In this document: positions 1-6,697 of the stretch, in pieces
Layout: each line of letters opens with the position of its first letter
Numbering within the stretch: the first letter of the stretch is position 1
Source of the DNA: a virus
Virus record (IMG/VR): IMGVR_UViG_3300042197_003782
Span: 1-32,333 of that record
DNA length: 32,333 bases
Strand: one strand, 5' to 3'
Notes under the pieces: generated by a model
Told to the model about the DNA's origin: nothing
The model's input: only the letters and a program-made list of their open reading frames with translations
Databases searched by the model: none
Program-made: the position numbers and the translations under genes

Positions 1-1
1 T

Positions 2-559
2 GCCGTTCGTGATATTTATGATGTCTCTACTGCGGCCCCTGGTGGTGCTGGCTTTTTAAATAGTGAGTTTGTTAGACAGTCAACAAGAGAACTTAAAGAA
101 GAACAAGATCGAGTTTATGGGCAGATTCAAAATATTTTTACAGAACTCGCTAATTTAACTGGTGTTTCCACAGAAAATGCTGTTCAAAATTACTACAAAC
201 AATTTTCAAATTATATGGATAAAGCTTACGCCGAAGGTCGTTCCGATCTTGCCGCTGATCCAAACATAAGTAAACAGTATCAACAATTTGGTGATCGTGT
301 TAAAGATATTCAAAATCAATATAGTCTTTTAAGTAATCCTCGTTTTGCTCAAGCGTATAAAGCACCTGATGCCATCAGTCCGATTGACGTGGATGCTATT
401 AAAGGGACGATGACTCTCGGACCTTCTTATCGAGAACAATATAGTTATCAAGATCCTCAGACTCAAAAATTTATCTCTGGTCGTCCTGACGCTGTGCGTG
501 ATATTGCTTCGTTCTATGCAAATAACCCTAATGTCGGTGATTTAATGAATTATGGTTGA
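2..559 (+). CDS. Phage structural protein, 5'-truncated by the window edge
   Basis: The frame is open from base 2 to the TGA at 557-559 with no start before the edge, so this is the C-terminal 185 residues of a longer protein; the internal ATG at 215 is not the true start. The visible part is polar and mostly helical, with a Gln/Glu/Lys-rich segment (about residues 25-70) and a Tyr/Gln-rich C-terminal half. The pattern AVRDI occurs twice, at the very start and near the end. No signal peptide or membrane segment. I do not recognise the family. It overlaps the next small gene by one base (TGATG), so the two are translationally coupled. A virion or scaffold role is inferred from position beside the tail block. 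Confidence 0.75.
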   Translation, partial: AVRDIYDVSTAAPGGAGFLNSEFVRQSTRELKEEQDRVYGQIQNIFTELANLTGVSTENAVQNYYKQFSNYMDKAYAEGRSDLAADPNISKQYQQFGDRVKDIQNQYSLLSNPRFAQAYKAPDAISPIDVDAIKGTMTLGPSYREQYSYQDPQTQKFISGRPDAVRDIASFYANNPNVGDLMNYG

Positions 560-837
560 TGGCTTCTTTAAGACGATCTAGTGTAGAAAAACGAGTCGAT
601 CGTTATGGCAATCGACGACTTTTTCATACCGAAAAAACTCCTAAATTTTTTCGTTTTGCTGGAGAGTTATTTGGTCTGGACGATAAAAAAACAAAAAATA
701 AATTCAATGCTCTTCAGTTAACTCGTCCAGTTGGACTTGGTTTTGGTGAAAGAGATTTATTTGGGCCAGATAATTCTTGGGAGACACAGGACTCACTTAT
801 GTATACACCCTCCCCAGAGTACTATAAAACTCAGTAA
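559..837 (+). CDS. Small basic phage protein, putative structural
   Basis: A 92-residue protein starting at the ATG that overlaps the upstream TGA (TGATG). An in-frame TTG one codon earlier is less likely. It is basic at the N terminus (RRSS, KRVDRYGNRR) and carries FRFAGELFGLD around residues 31-42, a motif that recurs in three other small proteins of this window (17866, 27302 and 27043 genes). The C terminus is Tyr/Pro-rich and is encoded in a 41-base convergent overlap with the methyltransferase-like gene on the other strand. Family unknown. Last gene of the left (+) transcript; no terminator hairpin is visible after it. Confidence 0.7.
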   Translation: MASLRRSSVEKRVDRYGNRRLFHTEKTPKFFRFAGELFGLDDKKTKNKFNALQLTRPVGLGFGERDLFGPDNSWETQDSLMYTPSPEYYKTQ

Positions 838-1375
838 ATTTATTTATTGATTGGTTAAAATTATTAATTGGTGGCAGCAAATACAAAAAACCTAAAACTT
901 TACAATTTTTTAAAGGTTCTAGTTTTTCGTTATCAATAAATAATTTTGGTTTATCTTTCATTACACAAAGAGGAAAATCAAACTTGATTCGTTGTGTAGA
1001 AAGTAACGCCACTTCTATTGAAGTTAAAAATATAATTGCTTGCTCAAATTCTTTTCGAAGCCATTTTTTATAAGCTTGCTCAAGCCAAATTCTTTGATTT
1101 GATTTTTTAAATTGTGGAGATTTAGTAAAAATTGTTGTTTGTTTTGGTTGTTCGTGCTTAAAACAAATATCCCGTGGGGGGTATAAATAAACGTTTTTAC
1201 TTTTCCAACTTTGATTTAAACCATTTTGTTCCCACGTGAAGTATCTATGAGCTTGCACAAGTGTATTAGCGCAATCACTTGAAGCTGGATCTAAATTAAT
1301 TTCTCCATCAAAAAATGCAGTTGTAGTAGCAATTACTTCAATAGGAGAAACAAAATCTTTAGATGATAATGCCAC
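797..1375 (-). CDS. Dam-like phage N6-adenine methyltransferase homologue with altered active site
   Basis: A 192-residue protein with a GTG start. The N-terminal half matches the phage Dam family (PF05869 type): a P-x-E-V-I segment, then INLDPASSD (residues 26-34), RYFT-x4-NGL and a strand leading to the catalytic loop. Active members have NPPY or a similar tetrapeptide there, but this protein reads YPPR (residues 65-68). The fold looks kept (the later AIIFL strand and an RIKFDFPL segment are present), yet the catalytic Asn and the aromatic residue are replaced. It may be inactive, or bind DNA or nucleotide without methylating. It overlaps the upstream gene by 17 bases and the convergent (+) gene by 41. 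Confidence 0.65.
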   Translation of the reverse strand: MALSSKDFVSPIEVIATTTAFFDGEINLDPASSDCANTLVQAHRYFTWEQNGLNQSWKSKNVYLYPPRDICFKHEQPKQTTIFTKSPQFKKSNQRIWLEQAYKKWLRKEFEQAIIFLTSIEVALLSTQRIKFDFPLCVMKDKPKLFIDNEKLEPLKNCKVLGFLYLLPPINNFNQSINKFTEFYSTLGRVYT

Positions 1376-1778
1376 GAGTGAATTCTTTTATTCGTTTGTC
1401 TACTTCTTTGGGATCTACGATATGTAGTGCTACGCCATCCAGTTGTATCATAGCAACTAGAGCTAAATCTAAACTATTTTTACTCTCTATAAACTCAATG
1501 ATTTTTTTAAACATACTGCAGTTATGTTCGTGCATCATTTCTTCTGCTAGTGCTAAATCTTGATCTAAATCTTTTACGGTTAAATATCTACTTTTTTCTG
1601 GATTTTCTGGATTAAAAACTAATATACCCTTACCTTTAATTTCTCTGTTTTCAAAATATAATCTAGTTATATCTGATAATATTGTACGCATAACACCAGC
1701 AGCAATCATATTTTCCGTTTCACTACCGCCAAACATTTGTTTGACTAAACCGGATGCTTTTTTAGAAAGATCAAACAT
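1359..1778 (-). CDS. Hypothetical protein
   Basis: 139 residues from an ATG at 1778, beginning MFDLSKKASG. The frame is open a further 28 codons upstream, but that part lies inside the preceding gene, and the ATG at 1778 gives a tidy 8-base overlap with that gene's stop. The sequence is helical and acidic in the middle (DLDQDLALAEEMM), followed by hydrophobic helices (LDLALVAMIQL) and a basic C terminus. No membrane segment, no recognisable catalytic motif. It is the fifth gene of the left (-) operon and overlaps the methyltransferase-like gene by 17 bases. Function unknown. Confidence 0.65.
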   Translation of the reverse strand: MFDLSKKASGLVKQMFGGSETENMIAAGVMRTILSDITRLYFENREIKGKGILVFNPENPEKSRYLTVKDLDQDLALAEEMMHEHNCSMFKKIIEFIESKNSLDLALVAMIQLDGVALHIVDPKEVDKRIKEFTRGIII

Positions 1779-2100
1779 TGTTTTGAAAATTAAACCAAGC
1801 TGAGTGGATGACCGCTTGTGGGTCGTAAAGAAATTTAGAGCTATTTTGCTCTGTAGGGTCAATCTTACAAAAATGTAGACCCTCTACAAGGCCAGATTTT
1901 CCTCCAGAGGTTATCCCTTGATAAATTAATTTATCGAGAGCAATTCCTGGAATATTTAAACGTTGACATATAATTTTTTTTGAAACAAAAGCTGTAGTTC
2001 GTCGATTGTTTGTGTTGTCAGAAGCGATGATTTGTAGTGATGTGTCGATACTTTGTAAAGCATCTCTAATTTCTTTAATTTCTCTAAGTGTTGAATCCAT
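1771..2100 (-). CDS. Putative excisionase/MerR-like DNA-binding protein
   Basis: 109 residues from the ATG at 2100 (MDSTLREIKE). A GTG at 2142 would add 14 residues but falls on a 12-base palindrome, so I prefer the ATG. The N terminus is a short amphipathic helix likely to form a coiled coil (IREIKEIRDALQSID-like). The C-terminal half has the order seen in small helix-turn-helix/wing proteins: VSKKIICQRLNIPGIALDKL, a Gly-rich turn, GLHFCKI, then KFLYDPQAV and a terminal helix with HSAW. This is a pattern match, not a database hit. A DNA-binding regulator fits its place after a structured intergenic stretch and a palindrome. Confidence 0.55.
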   Translation of the reverse strand: MDSTLREIKEIRDALQSIDTSLQIIASDNTNNRRTTAFVSKKIICQRLNIPGIALDKLIYQGITSGGKSGLVEGLHFCKIDPTEQNSSKFLYDPQAVIHSAWFNFQNNV

Positions 2101-2141
2101 TTGAAAATTTTTAAAAAAGTAAGAGGGGCTCCTTTTGGCCA

Positions 2142-2153
2142 CCTAGTACTAGG
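2142..2153. promoter_or_regulatory. 12-base perfect palindrome, candidate operator
   Basis: CCTAGTACTAGG reads the same on both strands. It lies 42 bases upstream of the ATG at 2100 of the excisionase-like gene, in the leader between two (-) genes. Position and symmetry suit a dimeric regulator. No second copy was found by eye in the window. Confidence 0.35.
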
Positions 2154-2170
2154 CAACCAAAGCGAATTAC

Positions 2171-2239
2171 TGCGGAGCGGAAAGGGCGAAAACGCTTACC
2201 GCACCCCTCATATCAACGTGGCCCTTGTTACACGTTGAT
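2171..2239. other. Two adjacent hairpins in an intergenic leader
   Basis: The first hairpin (2171-2203) pairs TGCGG/CCGCA and AGCG/CGCT, with a two-base bulge and a 13-base loop; it is much more GC-rich than its surroundings. The second (2212-2239) has a perfect 9-bp stem, ATCAACGTG/CACGTTGAT, with a 10-base loop. Both lie between the stop of the (-) gene at 2244 and the next (-) gene. Neither is followed by a T-run on the (-) strand, so they look like an mRNA processing or leader element rather than a standard terminator. Confidence 0.4.
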
Positions 2240-2243
2240 TTAT

Positions 2244-2711
2244 TTAGTCTAAGAGAGATTCTATTTGCTTTACAAAGTCAGAAGGTTCGTCAGCGAGTAG
2301 CGTGATCAGTTTACGGAATTTTTCATTGATGTCAAGTTTTTCTGGTGTATGCTTTATCAACCAGTAGTTATAAGCATTTAATAGATAGTAATGTGTTTGT
2401 TTTGCTTTCAAAGCTTGAATTTTCCACTTTTCGTAGTCAAAACTGTTGTTATGGCGAGAGCTGCCTGCGTGCAGTTCTAGTTCTCTAATTTGAATTTGTA
2501 GATCAATATCTTGAATGGTGTAATTTAGTGCGCTAATTTTCGCTCTGCAATCTTTAACTGATAAAGGTGGTTCGTTATCTGTATAAATCCAAGGAGGTAG
2601 ATTAAGAATTCTATTTTCTTCCTCCCATAAAAAAGATTTATTAGCAGTTTGATTATCTGCTGTATTCGAGGAATTGAAGGACCTCGGTGATGAATAAGTT
2701 GAAATAGCCAT
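2244..2711 (-). CDS. Hypothetical protein with helical core
   Basis: 155 residues from an ATG at 2711. A Ser/Asn-rich, probably disordered N terminus (about residues 1-28) leads into WEEENRILNLPPWIY and then a long helical region (about residues 50-120) rich in charged and aromatic residues, with coiled-coil character around DIDLQIQIRELEL. No catalytic motif seen. It overlaps the winged-helix gene upstream by 59 bases and is followed by the structured intergenic stretch at 2171-2239. Function unknown; membership in a regulatory operon is the only clue. Confidence 0.6.
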   Translation of the reverse strand: MAISTYSSPRSFNSSNTADNQTANKSFLWEEENRILNLPPWIYTDNEPPLSVKDCRAKISALNYTIQDIDLQIQIRELELHAGSSRHNNSFDYEKWKIQALKAKQTHYYLLNAYNYWLIKHTPEKLDINEKFRKLITLLADEPSDFVKQIESLLD

Positions 2712-2871
2712 TTAAACAATAAAGAGAATGATGTTCGAAACTCGTTTTTACAACGAGATCGAGTTTTTGGAGCTTTTTAAGTTGAGACCGTGTTGTATTT
2801 AGAGATTGTCCGAGAGCATCAGAAATCTCAATAATACTTACAGGTTGAAGATACTGTAACTCCTCAATCAA
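2653..2871 (-). CDS. Small winged-helix DNA-binding protein, start uncertain
   Basis: The frame is open from 3081, but its upstream part lies inside the HNH-like gene in another frame and is probably not translated. A TTG at 2871, overlapping that gene's TGA as TTGA, gives a 72-residue protein by coupled initiation. The sequence has a clear winged-helix pattern: helix LIEELQYL, then PVSIIEISDALGQSLNTTRS (turn and recognition helix), LKKLQKLDLV, and a beta wing TSFEHHSLYCLN. This resembles MarR/ArsR-type repressors. The 3' end overlaps the next gene by 59 bases. The domain is convincing; the exact start is not. Confidence 0.5.
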   Translation of the reverse strand: MIEELQYLQPVSIIEISDALGQSLNTTRSQLKKLQKLDLVVKTSFEHHSLYCLNGYFNLFITEVLQFLEYSR

Positions 2872-3560
2872 ACAACTAAGTTTTCCGATTTCTCGGCGTC
2901 TGATCTTATTAACTGTATTGATCTCAGTGACAGCTCTAGCGAGAGCTGATCTCGCAATAGAAGCCGTGTGGTTTTTGCTGAAACACCTTGAGTCATTAAT
3001 TTTTGAATATAAAATCGAATCGGTTTCGTTATTTTCGCTGCTGGAGTGTCTGTTAAACATAAGTGATGCGGATTGATACAAGACTCATCTGAACACATAC
3101 TGCGTACAAATTGATTAGATTTTAATTTTTTCTTCCAGTACACTTCATAAACAAATCGTTTTGTTTTAATACTTCTGTCGTTATCCCGATCTCGGCAATA
3201 TCCAAGATCAGAAGGTAAATACAAATGTTGATTTTTATCAATAATGAATCGATATCTTTCAAACCAAGCTTGTAAGTGTCCTGTTTTTCCGCGTGCAAAT
3301 TCAAATTCTTTGCGACAAATTTCACAAGCCTTAATTAAATCATTTGGCAACCTAATTTTTTTTAAATCTTTTTTAAGGATAACAATAGAATCTGAACGTC
3401 CGCACAGACAACGCCAGACTGCTACTTCTTCATGATGTTCTACTAACCAATGGTTATTTTGTTCAATCTTTAAAGGTTGTTTGGTTGGTGTTTTTAAAAT
3501 TGTATCGTTGGAAAGCTCTAGTATTCCTAAGAGTACTACAGCTCGTTCGGAAAACGCCAT
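2868..3560 (-). CDS. HNH-like zinc protein with C-terminal helix-turn-helix
   Basis: 230 residues, ATG at 3560, first gene of the left (-) operon. Two Cys pairs (CLC near residue 51 and CEIC near residue 79) suggest a zinc knuckle. Further on, CSDESCINPHHLCL (about residues 156-169) is the hallmark C-x4-CxNPxHL of zinc-bound His-Me finger (HNH/AP2-type homing) nucleases. It is followed by a basic helical segment, MTQGVSAKTTRLLLRD-x-LSLELSLRSIQLI, that reads as a helix-turn-helix. The gene at 25525-26052 has the same two parts in the same order. It could be a free-standing homing-type nuclease or a regulator derived from one. Confidence 0.65.
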   Translation of the reverse strand: MAFSERAVVLLGILELSNDTILKTPTKQPLKIEQNNHWLVEHHEEVAVWRCLCGRSDSIVILKKDLKKIRLPNDLIKACEICRKEFEFARGKTGHLQAWFERYRFIIDKNQHLYLPSDLGYCRDRDNDRSIKTKRFVYEVYWKKKLKSNQFVRSMCSDESCINPHHLCLTDTPAAKITKPIRFYIQKLMTQGVSAKTTRLLLRDQLSLELSLRSIQLIRSDAEKSENLVV

Positions 3561-3769
3561 AGCTTAAGTGCGTTCTCAGATAGTCTAGCACATAGAACTT
3601 ACAAGGTGTATTTGTTTACATTTAAAAATGTTTAGGCTGTGGGTCGGCATCAACGTCCATTAAGTTCAAAAATCCATCAATATTCAATCTTTAATTATTA
3701 AGAGATTTCAGCAGACGTTCTTCGTCTTAATAAGTATTTTTAAATTTTTTTAAAACTGGGGATTTATTA

Positions 3770-3783
3770 TTACTTATAAGTAA
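3770..3783. promoter_or_regulatory. 14-base perfect palindrome, candidate operator
   Basis: TTACTTATAAGTAA is identical on both strands and sits midway between the two divergent transcription units, a natural place for a switch operator. It is AT-rich, so chance is a real alternative. Confidence 0.35.
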
Positions 3784-3916
3784 CTTTATATAACACTATT
3801 AAGAAAATTTAAAAATAACGACCCTTGTGAAATTTAACCACCAAAAGCAGTCTAAAAAAAGTTTTAAACGCGAGAGCATGTGAAAAGAAGCGTGGACTGC
3901 TGAAATTTAATACTAG

Positions 3917-3925
3917 TGTTACAAT
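3917..3925 (+). promoter_or_regulatory. Extended -10 promoter element for the tail block
   Basis: TGTTACAAT matches an extended -10 (TGnTAnnnT) 23 bases before the ATG at 3948. No good -35 hexamer is seen at 16-18 bases upstream, which is tolerated with an extended -10. Confidence 0.3.
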
Positions 3926-3947
3926 TTAGAAAATATTACAAGTAGTT

Positions 3948-4106
3948 ATGCTTAAGACACGTGACAAGTCTTCAGAGATTGTTTCCTGGGAAGATATACG
4001 GATTAGAGCTTCTCGTCTAGGTATACCAGCTTGGCAACTAGCTGAAGAGTTAGTTGTACACGATGCTGAAGGTAGACTAACTTTAAAAAGTTTGAGTAAT
4101 AAATAA
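3948..4106 (+). CDS. Small hypothetical protein, first gene of the tail block
   Basis: 52 residues, ATG at 3948 to TAA at 4104-4106. Too short to be called by most gene finders, but the sequence is protein-like: a basic N terminus, then a helix-turn-helix-like stretch SWEDIRIRASRLGIPAWQLA and a short acidic tail. The RLGIPAWQL segment resembles the second and third helices of small DNA-binding domains. It follows the extended -10 element and is separated from the large fibre gene by 82 bases that contain a 6-bp hairpin (4149-4163). Possibly a regulator of the tail block; unproven. Confidence 0.45.
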   Translation: MLKTRDKSSEIVSWEDIRIRASRLGIPAWQLAEELVVHDAEGRLTLKSLSNK

Positions 4107-4188
4107 TAGTAGAATCAAGTTGTTTGAGACTTTTAATTTTTATACTGGCTCAGTTAAACTGAGAGATACGGGAGGGCTACGTTTGTAA

Positions 4189-5568
4189 ATGACTGAAATA
4201 AACGTACCCTCGTGTCCTACTCACGGTTCTTTGCCTCGGGCTCTTCATAGTGAATCTTTCGAAGGCATTGTCCAAGTAGTTACAGAACTCATTGAAACGG
4301 TAAGTGGCGTGGGAACCATCAGCTATTCTCGTTGCCCTTACGGCTACAGCTATAACTTTGAGGGCGTTGTAAGAGCGTTAGAAGACTTAAATACTTCTAT
4401 TAGTGGCATCAATGTTGGGTCGCCTGATCCAGCCGGTAGTGGTTTGATTGCTGGTTCTGGTATTTTTGTTTCTTTTAGCGGCGGCTATGGGATCATACAG
4501 AGCCAGATTACTCAGGTTTATCCTGGTTCTGGTATTACACCTGGTTACAGCGGCGAAGGTTCAATATTCAATGTAAATGTTCTTGGTGTGCAGGGTGTTG
4601 ATGTTCTGTACAGCGGAACGTACATCACAGTTTCTGGAACTAAAGATCAAGCAGTTGCTGTTGTTAGTGGTTTGGTTGGTGGTGATGGTATTACCGTTGT
4701 CGCTAGTGGTAATACTGCTGTTATTTCGACTGATTTGATTGGTCAAGGATCTGTCGATTTTTCGTACAACGGTGCTCGTCAGGGTGTTATTTCTGGTCAA
4801 GCTCAACAATTATTAGTTGCTGGATCTGGTACAAGTGTTCGATCTAGTGGTGATTATCAAATTATTGATATTGGTGCTCTTGCAGGTAATTTTGCCAGTG
4901 TCGCATATTCTGGTTCGTTCGTTACTATCGGCGGTTCGCCTATTGCTGCTGGTTCTGGTACAAGTGTTCGCACAAGTGGTATAACTCAAATCATAGATGT
5001 TGGTGCGCTTGAAGGTGCTAACACTACAATTGTTTATTCAGGTCAGTTCTTCTCGATTGCTAGTACTGCCAGCGCCGGTGCCGCCGTGGTTACGGTTTCC
5101 GGTGATCCTGGTAATGATTTTATTGGCGGTTCCCTTTGGTTCGATCTTAATGAAGGTCGTTTATTTGTTTATGCTTCTGGTAACGGCATAACTGAACCTG
5201 ATTGGTATATCGCCAACGCTGAAGCTCTTGCGATTAAGAGTGAAGTGCCTCCATCTGGTGCTGGATTAAATGCACCACCTCTCGATGGCACTATTTGGTT
5301 TAATACTTTAATGGGTTCATTGTTTGTATATGATGCAGCAACGAGCGGATGGTATGAGTCTGCACCCTCCCGCACTCCTGTTTACGGTAATACTGCTCCT
5401 GTTGCTGCTATTGATGGCACCCTGTGGACAGATTCTACTAATAATCTTATACGTGTTTGGAATGGTACTCAATGGTCTGATGTTATTGCAAGTGGTAACC
5501 CGCCGTCGGCAGGCTTAGATAATGAAGCTGAAGGTGAGGTTATTGGCCTAATCATGGGTCTAAGCTAA
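4189..5568 (+). CDS. Tail fibre / baseplate-type structural protein with W-repeat module
   Basis: 459 residues. A purine-rich GGGAGGG lies about 12 bases before the ATG. Residues 60-290 are Gly/Ser/Val-rich with recurring YSG, SGSG and GSGTSVR patterns typical of beta-rich phage fibres; the block AGSGTSVR occurs twice, about 50 residues apart. Residues 305-435 hold three copies of a module of the form G-x-[LI]-W-x-[DN]-x4-[GN]-x-[LI]-x-V-(n)-W, as found in cyanophage structural proteins. The protein ends in EVIGLIMGLS, a C-terminal motif shared with the two repeat fibres downstream. Role in adsorption is inferred. Confidence 0.75.
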   Translation: MTEINVPSCPTHGSLPRALHSESFEGIVQVVTELIETVSGVGTISYSRCPYGYSYNFEGVVRALEDLNTSISGINVGSPDPAGSGLIAGSGIFVSFSGGYGIIQSQITQVYPGSGITPGYSGEGSIFNVNVLGVQGVDVLYSGTYITVSGTKDQAVAVVSGLVGGDGITVVASGNTAVISTDLIGQGSVDFSYNGARQGVISGQAQQLLVAGSGTSVRSSGDYQIIDIGALAGNFASVAYSGSFVTIGGSPIAAGSGTSVRTSGITQIIDVGALEGANTTIVYSGQFFSIASTASAGAAVVTVSGDPGNDFIGGSLWFDLNEGRLFVYASGNGITEPDWYIANAEALAIKSEVPPSGAGLNAPPLDGTIWFNTLMGSLFVYDAATSGWYESAPSRTPVYGNTAPVAAIDGTLWTDSTNNLIRVWNGTQWSDVIASGNPPSAGLDNEAEGEVIGLIMGLS

Positions 5569-5592
5569 CCTTGGGTGCCTTCTTGCTTACCC

Positions 5593-5712
5593 ATGGCCAA
5601 ACCTAAAACCGCTGACTTAATTGTAAAAAAATTAAAGAAAACGCATCAAGGGCAAGGACGCCACTCAAAACCTTCTCATGGCCGTAAACTCAGCCGCGGC
5701 CAAGGGCGCTAA
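5593..5712 (+). CDS. Very small basic protein (39 aa)
   Basis: ATG at 5593 to TAA at 5710-5712. The product is strongly basic, with Lys/Arg/His-rich patterns (IVKKLKKTHQGQGRHS, HGRKLSRGQGR). Its codon content is more GC-rich than its neighbours, and it fills the gap between two fibre-block genes. No clear ribosome binding site. It resembles the other small basic proteins at 13684-14510 in composition and could bind nucleic acid. May also be spurious. Confidence 0.4.
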   Translation: MAKPKTADLIVKKLKKTHQGQGRHSKPSHGRKLSRGQGR

Positions 5713-5739
5713 AGTTAATAAATAGGTCTAGGGTTAGCT

Positions 5740-6132
5740 GTGCTTTTATCTTTTGTTGCAAAACAACCTATTAATTTAGGTAACGCAGTAACCATCAGCA
5801 CGGTTACATCTGGTCAGATAATTCCAGCTAACCCTTCCGGTTTAACTTCTGCGAGTGTTATTGGAGTTTCTGTAGATACTGTAAATTCAGGAGCTCTTTG
5901 TCGAGTTGTTACTGATGCTTCGGCTTCTGTTTATACAAATCTAATTTCAGGCACTCGTTATTTTCTCAGCCCCAGTGGTGGCTATATTGTTGATTATCCT
6001 TCATATGTGGTTGAATTTAATCAACTTGGTTTAGCTCAAAACTACTTAACTCAATTAGGTGTCGCTATAAATTCAACATCTTTGCGAGTAAATCCAACTG
6101 AGCCGAAATTAGTTGTTAGTGGTTATCTGTAA
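5740..6132 (+). CDS. Small virion decoration-type protein
   Basis: 130 residues with a GTG start at 5740, supported by AGGTCTAGGG a few bases upstream. The pattern is that of small beta-rich capsid or tail decoration proteins: a strand with an IPANPSG turn, ASVIGVSVDTVNSGALCRVVTDA, then YFLSPSGGYI and a final VAINSTSL strand. The same plan (value, 'A-x-x-x-G-V', 'YYLS/YFLS') appears in the next gene, so the two are probably distant paralogues. A structural role is inferred; the specific family is not identified. Confidence 0.65.
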   Translation: MLLSFVAKQPINLGNAVTISTVTSGQIIPANPSGLTSASVIGVSVDTVNSGALCRVVTDASASVYTNLISGTRYFLSPSGGYIVDYPSYVVEFNQLGLAQNYLTQLGVAINSTSLRVNPTEPKLVVSGYL

Positions 6133-6170
6133 GACGTTGTAGAATTAGAATCAAAGTAGGGTTGTCGTCG

Positions 6171-6686
6171 GTGACAAACAGGTCGATCTTCAACCGTAAT
6201 TACACCAGTTATCAGTCGGATGGTACGACTGTATATCTGGCAAACGGTCAAGGTGTTGTTACTAATCCTGCTCCCGAAGCAACTCTTACTGCAGGAGGAG
6301 CTTTGATTGCTGGTATGTGTGTTGCCGCCAGCGGTAATTTTGTTGTTCCTGCAATCGCTTTAAGTGGGGTTACTGCTGCTCAATTTTCTCCCGTTGGGTT
6401 TGCCTCTACAGCTGCCAGCACTGGTCAGTCTGTAGTTATAAATTTAGATGGCGTTGTGACTGTTTCAGATATAAACATAACGGCTGAGTCTGCGTTAGTT
6501 CCTGGCGAATACTATTATTTATCAAAATTTCAAGGAGAAATTGTTCGTTATTCGACTGCTTCTGGAATTATTTCTGGTTCTGGGTCGAATGCTTATGCCG
6601 CATCTTCTCCTGTTGGTTTAGCACTTACTGGAACTCAATTGAGTGTTGAGATTTCACCTCCTGTTCTTCTTTATACTGGAAGTTAA
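6171..6686 (+). CDS. Virion decoration-type beta protein, paralogue-like to the preceding gene
   Basis: 171 residues. GTG at 6171 is chosen because AAAGTAGGG ends about 9 bases upstream; the in-frame TTG at 6162 touches that site directly and is unlikely. The protein has ALIAGMCVAASGNFVVPAIA, FSPVGFASTAASTGQSVVINLDGVV, then GEYYYLSKFQGEIV and a closing VEISPP strand. The 'SPVGxA...GQxVxxxxxG' arrangement is common to phage head-tail decoration proteins. It lies 11 bases before the first repeat fibre, which has an AAAGGA ribosome site. Confidence 0.65.
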   Translation: MTNRSIFNRNYTSYQSDGTTVYLANGQGVVTNPAPEATLTAGGALIAGMCVAASGNFVVPAIALSGVTAAQFSPVGFASTAASTGQSVVINLDGVVTVSDINITAESALVPGEYYYLSKFQGEIVRYSTASGIISGSGSNAYAASSPVGLALTGTQLSVEISPPVLLYTGS

Positions 6687-6697
6687 AGGATAAAATT

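Larger units (their letters stand above)
3561..3947. promoter_or_regulatory. Divergent intergenic control region
   Basis: 387 bases between the start of the left (-) operon and the first gene of the tail (+) block; no gene found. It is very AT-rich and holds several inverted repeats: ACATTT-AA-AAATGT near 3618-3631, AGACG-TTCTT-CGTCT near 3713-3727, the perfect palindrome at 3770-3783, and a long-range pair AGCAGTC (3846-3852)/GACTGCT (3895-3901). It must carry promoters for both directions. No tRNA or conserved RNA was recognised. Origin function is possible but nothing specific supports it. Confidence 0.5.

Noticed and set aside
1363-1563. Open (+) frame opposite the left operon (66 codons)
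   Set aside because: Fully contained in a better (-) gene, rich in Ser/Ile from antisense reading, no ribosome site.
1779-1862. 28-codon N-terminal extension of the gene at 1359-1778
   Set aside because: It lies in the preceding gene; the ATG at 1778 gives a normal short overlap.
2872-3081. Upstream extension of the winged-helix frame
   Set aside because: It lies inside the well-supported HNH-like gene, and the translated extension shows no domain.
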